Assembly (NCBI RefSeq): GCF_964030845.1 | Contig: NZ_OZ034983.1 | Location: 2,480,001 to 2,544,000 of the forward strand | Direction of reading: 5' to 3' | Length of the DNA: 64,000 bases | Origin: Candidatus Fukatsuia endosymbiont of Tuberolachnus salignus | Lineage (GTDB): Bacteria; Pseudomonadota; Gammaproteobacteria; Enterobacterales; Enterobacteriaceae | In this document: positions 57,901 to 64,000 of the stretch, piece by piece | Position numbering within the stretch: position 1 is the stretch's first letter | How the letters are laid out: each line of letters opens with the position of its first letter | Notes under the pieces: model-generated | Seen by the model: only the letters and a program-made list of their open reading frames with translations | What the model was told of the DNA's origin: nothing | Database searches by the model: none | Position numbers and translations under genes: made by a program

Positions 57901-59965
57901 GGGCAACCATACGTCGATATCTGCAGGCAAGATCTATGCTGATGAAATGGTTTATATCACCAACACCGAGAACACAAAAGAGTATTGGTGGAGCCGATCA
58001 TGCGGGATACTCACCTCGATCACTCTGCCGACAGGGAAACAGGAAAAGATCAAACCAATATGGAGCGGAAGAACCGATTATCAACGGGCCAGCTTTTGGA
58101 CGCCCGTGGGCGATGAAAATGCACAGGGGCTGAAAAAACTTTATGTAAAACGTAACACTGAACCTCATATCGATTATACCATCGATTATACCAAACTGGG
58201 TCTCCTTAAACACAGCGGACACACGCTGGAACGGCTCTATGTTGAAGATGCGCAAGGGAATACTTACGCTCTCGATGTTTCTGGGCGAGCATATTTATCA
58301 CGTATAGGCAGCGCCTGGTTGAACACGCATAGAAACGATCTCCCTGCCGCTTTTGAGCCGTTATTTGCCAGCAACAGTGATGAAGTAGAAGAACGTTTTC
58401 ATCTTCCCGTGCTCAGCGTAGAAGGATTTCTATGTACCGAAAGAGGGGACGCTGCTGCATACGATACGCATCCATTAAAAACCTGGTATGACAAGCGCTT
58501 AAAAAGATTTTATTTCTACCAACCGGTTGATGGACAAAAGCCGGATTACCTCAGTGACGATGCTCAGCGTAAAGCTGCACTGTGGGATACACGTGACAAA
58601 GCTCTGCTTCAGGTAGGCAGTATGAGCATTGGTAGGGCACAAACCTTCAACCTCGTGATCCCGATAAACAGGCTGCCACCTGCAAAACGGATGATGAGTC
58701 ATGTACAGAAAGCCTGGAAAAATGAAGGGTTACTCTATCTGCAAAACGGCAAGTTGCTCTTTACTTCTGATTTTACACAATCTCCCCATGATTTTTCTTT
58801 GCACGGTATTACCGAAGAATACCTTGCGCCCTATTTACTGTCTTACCAATTAACACAGGCCTTAAAAGAAGAATTTTTCACCCTTTTCAATAGTCGCACC
58901 TACAGCTACCATCACTACAGCAGTTGGCAAACCCGCCTTGCCGATACGTCTTCTGGTGTGCCAGACCTGTCTGCGATTAATTTCGCCAAACGAAAAGCAC
59001 AACTACGGAAAATTTTGATAGATAAAATAGTCACAAAAACACCTCAAGAGGAATCTATTGCGCCTAGACATATGTGGGCTTTTTTAGCGGCATATCTTGT
59101 CAATTTCCTGCCACAAGAACAGCTCCGTACTCGCGACTTGCAAAAAATGATTGGAGAAGCCTTCACGACCATTCAAAGTCGTGTTGTACGTATTTCACTG
59201 CATCAAAAAAAATGCCTACAATTTGGACAATATGGATGGTATGACAGCCAGGCGGCGGTGTTATTTATCATGCCGAGAGAAAAAAACGAGCGGGTCAACT
59301 GTCAATATTTGTCGATGAGCCGAGATGGAAACAGCCTCTATGTCAGTGCCGAAGAACAAAAGGTGTATAAACTGGCAGCATTACAAGAGTGGACCACAAC
59401 GCACGATTGGCCTGCCGCATCGCAACCCGTGGTCACACCTCTGTTTATCAAACGTCTCGGCGATGAGCTGATCTTTATTGAAAAAGTTTCCCCTTCATCT
59501 GAACGCCAGGAAATAATACCTTTTTCTGCTGATTTTCTCTCAGACATGCCGGAGATAAAAACCCTGTATCCGGGGCGAAAATCTGCAACCCTGCCTATCA
59601 AGATGCAGGATTGGTCAGAGATCCATGTTGTCATTCGGGCTAAGGGCAGAGGGCGGGGAGAAAGTGTGAATTTGCTTATCAACAAAAATCAATTAGCTGA
59701 ATACAAGGTGCAACGAGAGGGGAGCGATCTATGGATTTTTCGCGGTAGAAGAAAATTCGCACTCTGTGTTACTGACGTATTGGATTCAGATCCTATGCCT
59801 GAAGATATCACTCTGAAGGTAGCCACAAAGGTGAGCGAAGTGACAGTGACACTGGGTCAACTGGTCGAAAAATACAACAATAAACCCAATCAGCTGGAGA
59901 CATTTTATGATGAAGTCATTCATCCCACCTATCTCCTGGATGATCTCTTAACTGATTTTATCTAG
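51962..59965 (+). CDS. Giant TcdA/TcdB-like glucosylating toxin, copy B (intact)
   Basis: An uninterrupted 2,667-aa protein, close in size to clostridial TcdA/TcdB. Visible regions are an N-terminal helical bundle (1-~88) and a GT44 glucosyltransferase (~90-560). In the GT, Trp98 is in NIHFVWIG and Asp296/Asp298 are in GGVYLDADLLP, the residues that bind UDP-sugar and Mn. A segment at ~640-735 aligns with the autoprotease domain but has Arg671 (LLIGRGENG) and Ser724 (VVASGI) in place of the catalytic His and Cys. The pore/translocation region (~750-1500) has a strong hydrophobic run near 1380-1410 (MALALGVLALVVAVTGVLVV). The ~1,200-residue C-terminus has no CROP repeats. Expected role: enter eukaryotic cells and glycosylate Rho/Ras-type GTPases; this is family inference. 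Release of the GT without an active protease is unexplained. No signal peptide. Confidence 0.88.
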   Translation: MSKETLIHEIQNVLSTDKAVFYRIDQLLKEYQGSGTVGRDQELSVLARIQTELEKLLIYDYHLVNLQLMSKIRTILDKVLQEKHSRLTPVEKNIHFVWIGTIGSVQITYMKAWTYYNPDYAINLWHDPDALLAGVLRKKIKLYAGTLLGIGIGNLGPDSTASTSIRAVIDLQNEFYKGYLLAKNSPNETFDDCVTRFLWDKGWSTLDELEQIKSENKRAFNRAVAELNAAQSVRTPTQPNKPIRLREINTALFQNTAGKDYYKYYLKELGLRQNLASASDKARYMILYKEGGVYLDADLLPHPHGEVWQKIKTELLDNINKKKAINDTYPQDDPIYVKGVSLLELVDVFRSLFSNKPTMFETNIYRRRAYVEIVLMNSLLRACHGDGQPPKPDYQQLALDINRGNSDPFFNAIQPLFPEIDRIIETLPKKMLMDPLGELRILRDGIGYMEHPYVEGRITNSYLLAPKNSAALLKILDLVFQKDTKIEEDQIDRVNVSNPPSPPRRSSNEYSTLDINLMMYRYDGWIDGSVATVYSSGPKIITAWLTDYVTQHPELAAYFEVFKQQFFVFSNISRNTEEDMKSTWIGSAMISRNNYYEKPSIYKSQLIIQFDSDPSTEAAARWLYNKRRENSLWVKIIRNGGRIALHCHIPTNFKFYDNGAEEKARILLIGRGENGQLNGLNGDKIAEGIVKVLASPEVKPYIDARISFTDQSTNVISRISVVASGIESFDTEASDIRSGTSVSLNHGFTYQLLTQLRQAGLVIQGGISIRDAMIGVDTVGRKWTGNWDTLSKKILWHSAQSAYKWIGVLDPADKTVKFTKVVLGKDLLTQIRPWIDINKHGRFGLFSRYAFRDGLIPSKMSDTFNEDDFALFTDKFDHAVGHRVLMADVMALFSGMKKKELPGGKKVRSAIVDERADQLRILRDVLQQVTFNERQDQWLTWLASSRLVEEKTQQKLRQLLTDNPHYYAQLRASADEELFDFYYVDFAQKNAYYPIINHLGTESQNIILIYLGNLGKRLQALMKKIAQPGSLVSTSSLDFFQENILKLSSEQTHLVYSVWKTGQGTVSTAIFQANVIEIAADLPPMIPREKTLLLAGSYLNSAFLFENLTEEIALLGRSVPADSLALLQKITPVNGQNKSKVPFLHPNTGVMTEVETNKNAFRQARDSLEKNYLIPWPDNSLMMFSEKGYSYKKAVDLSSWVFNKIFVAHFLIEQIKAGKGLFAQPETQGLPDGLRQTLVLQHYVGIMGMTNDLVDDAARLSYFTASKVLNRQTVVFSLRKMAYLSSELLASTTTTHRYAVLAKGILEKNQIQYALKKFTTNISKTAMGLGLAFSAIDVALTTEAFLNAPDNDSQMILGTQLGFSVLGFGIQLGAIGLALTGATSMALALGVLALVVAVTGVLVVLLLESFQKEANEVKTCALFLKTLKESRETGYLLKNGCFVHEGTACIRGLELGTDCKIIFGSQRYQAYRSTSSGSSHAKFERLNVLKEFKSSGVALTALPSGNDTGEVLNHNLVLPCIARTDYDFSYTMSGSRTIDDESDATFASLRALARNHEDFVFSHSKIVTGLAQVTYLHREIKAITASRRPTNIRVRINPLFQQQWALHFPWIENKEDYNEEHAIFKTENPDWQTMEYEEFKEKVKVQEQLFREEIINNARKITYHIDNAANTQQILVLPPPDFPLTLWLRGSNWLISALNLGTIAPLRRESDQLQIGRHKIYVALVADQNIRIQYLIHRKATLIQRITVSEMNIVSLVFDAADCPENSIKREIELLYQSQKNAYNDFSGLQHLLIKNYHEGDYHGNAHYLIKNKKLVFAPVLAPFKFATEYAQFLVEEANQAFFYANLDLHAESIAMATSGRINHPFQPTFWITHCGLSRLEFINYSFLPFFSSSTRLQIKTEIVEEQGQLMLIERYKKSNSSVEIQYAININFAANQPLLLRKIQFSQDIFSISRVGEWFSGSSQTTLEQLQALLCTTLLGNHTSISAGKIYADEMVYITNTENTKEYWWSRSCGILTSITLPTGKQEKIKPIWSGRTDYQRASFWTPVGDENAQGLKKLYVKRNTEPHIDYTIDYTKLGLLKHSGHTLERLYVEDAQGNTYALDVSGRAYLSRIGSAWLNTHRNDLPAAFEPLFASNSDEVEERFHLPVLSVEGFLCTERGDAAAYDTHPLKTWYDKRLKRFYFYQPVDGQKPDYLSDDAQRKAALWDTRDKALLQVGSMSIGRAQTFNLVIPINRLPPAKRMMSHVQKAWKNEGLLYLQNGKLLFTSDFTQSPHDFSLHGITEEYLAPYLLSYQLTQALKEEFFTLFNSRTYSYHHYSSWQTRLADTSSGVPDLSAINFAKRKAQLRKILIDKIVTKTPQEESIAPRHMWAFLAAYLVNFLPQEQLRTRDLQKMIGEAFTTIQSRVVRISLHQKKCLQFGQYGWYDSQAAVLFIMPREKNERVNCQYLSMSRDGNSLYVSAEEQKVYKLAALQEWTTTHDWPAASQPVVTPLFIKRLGDELIFIEKVSPSSERQEIIPFSADFLSDMPEIKTLYPGRKSATLPIKMQDWSEIHVVIRAKGRGRGESVNLLINKNQLAEYKVQREGSDLWIFRGRRKFALCVTDVLDSDPMPEDITLKVATKVSEVTVTLGQLVEKYNNKPNQLETFYDEVIHPTYLLDDLLTDFI

Positions 59966-60062
59966 GTATCCTAAAAACCTAAAAAATAGCTTGTCAATAA
60001 AAGAATTAACCGGCAAATTGGACGGAATGAATGGATACTCAATTAAAGGGATTAATTGAATC

Positions 60063-63000
60063 ATGGACAAAGAAACATTAATACGTGAAATACAGGATGT
60101 ACTCGGTATTGACGCTCCTATTTTTTACAAAATCAAGCTATTACTTAATGAATACCAAAGGCTAAGCATTACCGGCGATGTCCAAGAACTCTGCCTGTTG
60201 GCACGTATACAAACCGAGCTGGAATTACTTTTAATCGGTGGGAACAAATTCGCTGACCCGCCTTCGAGGCCAAAGATTCAAACCGCTTTAAACCACGTGT
60301 TACAAAAAAAACAGCACCTATTAACGCCGGTAGAGAAAAAAATCCATTTCGTTTGGATTGGCACGCTCGGTTCTTTTCAGATCGCTTACATGAAAACCTG
60401 GGCTTATTACAACCCTGATTACGAAATCCAGCTATGGCACGATCCTCACGCCTTACTCTCCGGCATCCTGCGCCAAAAAATTAAGCTCTACGCGGGGACA
60501 CTACAGGGGATCGGTAATGACATCGACATTGAAAGCACGGCCTCGATCCATGTTAGAGCCATTATCGATTTACAAAACGAATTTTATAAAGATTATTTCC
60601 TCCCCGGAATGCGTCAACAGCAAACTTTTGATGACTGCGCTACGCAATTTTTGTTGGCTAAAGGATGGAGTACGACCGATCAACTAGACGAAATAAAGTC
60701 GACACATGCGTACTCTTTCGATCAGGCCATCAATGCGCTCAACGTCGCCCGAAGCCGTGCAACTCAAGCTCAGCCAAAAATGCCGATTCGTTTGGTCGAG
60801 ATCAATGCTACCCTGTTTCAGAACACGGCCAAAAAAGATTATTACAAATATTACCTCAAAGAACTTGGCTTACGCCAAAACTCGGCTTCTGCTTCTGACA
60901 AAGTCCGTTACATGATCCTTTACAAAGAAGGCGGCATTTATCTTGATGTTGACCTTTTACCGCATCCAGATAACAGGCTCTGGCAAAAGATAAAAACAGA
61001 TTTATTTGACAACATCAGCAAAAGAAAAATTATCAATGATCATTATCCACAGAATGAGTTCTCTTACATGAGAGGCGTATTCTGGTTCTATTTAGCCGAT
61101 GTGCTGGAATCGATCTTCACGGGTAAAGCGCTCGCTCTTGAAGAAAACACCTATCACCGACAGGCTTATGTGGAAATGATGTTGATGAACAGCCTGCTAC
61201 GTGCCTGTAATGATGACAGTCTGTTACCTCTGCCAAGTTATCAGCAACTTGCCCTGGACATTAATCAGGGCAATCAGGATCCCTTTTTTAAAACCGTCCA
61301 GCTCCTATCACCAGAGATTAATCACATTGTCGAGTCCCTGTCAAAAGACAGCTTGATGATCCCTCTGGGTGAGTTACACGTGTTGCCCGATGGAATAGGC
61401 TATATAAAGCATCCTTATGTAGAAGGTGAGATAACCAACTCCTGTCTATTTGCATCGAAAGATAGCCTCGCGATGTTGGAGATACTTAATATCGTTTTGC
61501 AAAGGGATATAAAAATAGAACTACACCAGATAGATCGGCTCGATGTTTCCCGTCCACCTGGCCCATCATCCGACAAATATTCCACGTTAGATATCAATTT
61601 AATGATGTACCGCTATGATGGCTGGATAGAGGGTGCAGTCGCGACCGTCTATAGTTCGGGGCCCAAAATTATCGTCGCCTGGTTAGCTGAGTATGAAAAG
61701 AAGTTTAGTGCCAGTCATCCCGAGTTAACAGCCTATTTTGAGGTGTTTAAGCAACAGTTTTTTGTTTTTACACACATCAGTTACAACACCGAAGAAAATT
61801 TGCAATCGACCTGGATCGGATCGGCGATGATGAGTCGAGATCACTATTACGAAAAACCTTCCCGCTATCAAAGTCAGCTCATTATACAATTTGATAATCA
61901 GCCATCCACGGAAGCAGCGGCACATTGGCTGTATAACAAACGTAAAGAGATCAGCATTTGGGTAAAAATAGTACAGTCAGGTCGTCAAGAACGCATCATG
62001 ATCAATGGCACCATTCCACAAGGTTTTCAGTTTTATGATAATCAGGCGGATAAAAAAGCCCGTATTTTGCTGATTGGGCAGGGTTATAACAAGCAATTAA
62101 GCGGCCTTAGCGGCGAAGATGTCGCTCAAAAAATAATCAATGTATTGGCAAGTCAGGTGCTAAAAAATTGTATCGATCGGAATCTGGTACCGGGTGATCA
62201 AACCCCAGATGTTATCTCACGCATCCACGTGGTAGCCAGTGATATCGAACCCGTTAAAAGCCATAGTCCAAGCTCAAGTAACGGCTGGAACTCTTCACTC
62301 AGTCGTGGATTTACTTATCAACTGCTGGCACATCTGCGTAAATCACGCATTGAAATCTATGAAGGCGTGGCTGTGTGTGATGCCATCATCGGTGTCGATG
62401 TTGTTGGACGTAAATGGGTAGGAAGTTGGGACGTGCTGAGCGAAAAAATCCTCTGGCGCTCCTCTCAAGAGGCTTATAAGTGGGTTGGTGTTTTGACCCC
62501 CTCAGGCAATGCAGTAAAATTTGGAAAAACCCTGTTGGAAAAAGATATCTTGACCCAGATACGCCCTTGGATCGACATCAATAAGCACGGCAGATTTGGT
62601 CTTTTCAGTGTATATGCCTTCAGTGATGGGTTACTTCCGGCCAAAATGAGTGATCTTTTTTGTGAACCGGATTTTATCCACCTTGCCGATCAATTCGGTA
62701 ACATTGCTGGGCACCGTATTCTTATGGCAGATGTGTCTGCACTGTTTTCTGGCATGAAAAGAGGGGAGCTTTCTGGCGGGATAAAAATCCGGACTGCTAT
62801 TGTCGACGATCGCGCTGATCAGCTGCGCATACTAAGAGATATTCTTCGACAAGTGATTTTCAACGAAAAACCAGAGCAATGGCTTGCATGGTTGGCGTCT
62901 TCCAATCTGGTTCTGGATAAAACGCAACAACGGCTGCAAGCACTGTTAATAAGCCACCCAGAGTACTATGCCTCTCTTAAAACATCAGTAGATGAAGATC

Positions 63001-64000
63001 TGTTTGATTTTTACTATATGGATTTGGCACAAAAAAACGCTTATTACCCCATCATCAATTACCTGGGTTCTGAGGCTAAAAATATTAAAGTGATTTATTT
63101 GGGGTATATGGAAAGACGTCTCTCTATCCTGTTCAAAAAGAAAGTATTCGACACCCCCATCCTAGATTCATCATTAGAATATTTTGAAGAGAATGTATTA
63201 AAACTGAGTGGTGATCACACCTTCTTTATCTATTACACCGCGCAGAATACAAATAGAAAATCGACAGGCATCGAAGTCTTTCAATCAGATTTACGTAATA
63301 TAGCTTCAGAGTTAATACCCGTTACCGGCCGAAAAAAAACAATCCCCTTGGCGGAATCTTATCTCAACAGTGCTCTGATCTTTGAAAATTTGACTAAAGA
63401 AATCGCCCTCCTGGGTCGTGCTGTTCCCGAAGGTTCTCTGGTTCTCTTACAAAAAGTCACGCCGGTTAGCGGTCGGAACACATTTAGAGTACCTTTCTTG
63501 AACCCCAAAACAGGTGTGCTGATAGAGATTGAGACCGAGCAAACGATTTTTAAACAGGTCCGCGATTCTTTGGAAAAAAGTTACCGCATACCCCTCTCCA
63601 ATGAAGACAATCTGGCACTGGCAGTGAATCACTATCACAGTAGGGTGGCACTGGATCTCTCGAGCTGGCTTTTCAATAAAATTTTCGTAGCCCGCTTTCT
63701 CATTGAGCAGATAAAATCCGGCAAAGGCCTGTTTGCTATGCCTGACACGCGTGGGCTGCCTAATAAATTCGGGCAATCTCTCGCATTACAGCATTATGTC
63801 GGTGTCGTCGGAATGGCGAGTGATCTACTCGATGATGCTGCCAGACTGTCTTACTTTACATTGAGCAGGGTAGTGAGTGTACAGGCAGTAGAATTTTCTT
63901 TACACAGGATAGCCTATTTTTCTGCAGAGCTGCTCTCGGGCACGACAGAAACCAGCCGGTATGCGTTTCTGATTAAAGGTATTTTGCAGAAAGACCATAT
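60063..64000 (+). CDS. Giant TcdA/TcdB-like glucosylating toxin, copy C (runs off the window)
   Basis: Open in one frame from the ATG at 60063 to the right edge (1,312 codons). It begins 97 bases after the stop of copy B, so the two may be co-transcribed. It keeps Trp98 (KIHFVWIG) and Asp295/Asp297 (GGIYLDVDLLP, which matches the clostridial YLDVD form). In the CPD-like segment the residues are Gln673 (LLIGQGYN) and Ser726 (VVASDI). It is the most diverged of the three paralogues in the GT domain, especially the linker near residues 60-85. The rest, including the hydrophobic pore segment, lies beyond the window. Confidence 0.85.
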   Translation, partial: MDKETLIREIQDVLGIDAPIFYKIKLLLNEYQRLSITGDVQELCLLARIQTELELLLIGGNKFADPPSRPKIQTALNHVLQKKQHLLTPVEKKIHFVWIGTLGSFQIAYMKTWAYYNPDYEIQLWHDPHALLSGILRQKIKLYAGTLQGIGNDIDIESTASIHVRAIIDLQNEFYKDYFLPGMRQQQTFDDCATQFLLAKGWSTTDQLDEIKSTHAYSFDQAINALNVARSRATQAQPKMPIRLVEINATLFQNTAKKDYYKYYLKELGLRQNSASASDKVRYMILYKEGGIYLDVDLLPHPDNRLWQKIKTDLFDNISKRKIINDHYPQNEFSYMRGVFWFYLADVLESIFTGKALALEENTYHRQAYVEMMLMNSLLRACNDDSLLPLPSYQQLALDINQGNQDPFFKTVQLLSPEINHIVESLSKDSLMIPLGELHVLPDGIGYIKHPYVEGEITNSCLFASKDSLAMLEILNIVLQRDIKIELHQIDRLDVSRPPGPSSDKYSTLDINLMMYRYDGWIEGAVATVYSSGPKIIVAWLAEYEKKFSASHPELTAYFEVFKQQFFVFTHISYNTEENLQSTWIGSAMMSRDHYYEKPSRYQSQLIIQFDNQPSTEAAAHWLYNKRKEISIWVKIVQSGRQERIMINGTIPQGFQFYDNQADKKARILLIGQGYNKQLSGLSGEDVAQKIINVLASQVLKNCIDRNLVPGDQTPDVISRIHVVASDIEPVKSHSPSSSNGWNSSLSRGFTYQLLAHLRKSRIEIYEGVAVCDAIIGVDVVGRKWVGSWDVLSEKILWRSSQEAYKWVGVLTPSGNAVKFGKTLLEKDILTQIRPWIDINKHGRFGLFSVYAFSDGLLPAKMSDLFCEPDFIHLADQFGNIAGHRILMADVSALFSGMKRGELSGGIKIRTAIVDDRADQLRILRDILRQVIFNEKPEQWLAWLASSNLVLDKTQQRLQALLISHPEYYASLKTSVDEDLFDFYYMDLAQKNAYYPIINYLGSEAKNIKVIYLGYMERRLSILFKKKVFDTPILDSSLEYFEENVLKLSGDHTFFIYYTAQNTNRKSTGIEVFQSDLRNIASELIPVTGRKKTIPLAESYLNSALIFENLTKEIALLGRAVPEGSLVLLQKVTPVSGRNTFRVPFLNPKTGVLIEIETEQTIFKQVRDSLEKSYRIPLSNEDNLALAVNHYHSRVALDLSSWLFNKIFVARFLIEQIKSGKGLFAMPDTRGLPNKFGQSLALQHYVGVVGMASDLLDDAARLSYFTLSRVVSVQAVEFSLHRIAYFSAELLSGTTETSRYAFLIKGILQKDH

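Overview
The window looks like a piece of a decaying, insertion-sequence-laden enterobacterial genome. An ERIC repeat, a lambdoid prophage, several degraded insertion sequence (IS) families, a Salmonella SPI-2-type effector signal and many homopolymer frameshifts point to a host-restricted member of the Enterobacterales. A facultative insect symbiont such as Candidatus Regiella insecticola or a relative of Hamiltonella fits best. That placement is inference; no ribosomal or housekeeping gene is present to prove it.

Layout. (1) 1-6070 is an IS graveyard. It holds IS630, IS3 and IS256 fragments and one IS630 gene hit by two other elements, an IS4/IS701-like element with a 5-bp target duplication and an IS50-group element with a 9-bp one. 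(2) 6690-7838 is a phage lysis cassette: pinholin-like holin, SAR endolysin, Rz and overlapping Rz1. (3) 7914-10748 has two different tyrosine integrases on either side of a 3' half of tRNA-Arg(TCT), which is an attachment-site scar. (4) 10748-30660 is the early region of a lambdoid prophage. The leftward operon reads, from its promoter, small genes, Sak4-like ATPase, SSB, YqaJ exonuclease, an AAA ATPase, a SIR2 protein, an Rpn nuclease, Rha, two HTH regulators, xis and int. The rightward side reads cI | cro, CII-like, Rha/KilAC, O-like, DnaC-like, RusA, Q. A group II intron lies between ssb and exo, and a large-serine-recombinase element lies inside the intron's reverse transcriptase gene. 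(5) 30661-37860 is a transition zone with a small secreted protein, a truncated unknown gene, more IS copies, degraded genes, an XRE repressor and an O-like replication protein.

(6) 38050-64000 is the main feature: three tandem paralogues of a giant (about 2,670 aa) toxin related to the clostridial glucosylating toxins TcdA/TcdB. Copy A is broken by an IS91-family insertion and a T7 frameshift. Copy B is a complete 2,667-codon gene. Copy C is open for its first 1,312 codons and runs off the window. All three keep the glucosyltransferase Trp and DXD residues, but the segment that aligns with the autoprotease domain appears to have lost its catalytic His and Cys. Between A and B lies a broken type III effector gene carrying an exact WEKIKDFF translocation signal, interrupted by an IS5-family element.

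How parts work together. The prophage has a coherent immunity region: the same 16-bp operator sits in both PL and PR, and a boxA follows PL. The SIR2 and AAA genes sit in the left arm where accessory defence genes often lie, but both are frameshifted at short repeats. Two paralogous XRE repressors with matching promoter regions lie upstream of toxin copies A and B, suggesting that a repressor-toxin cassette was duplicated.
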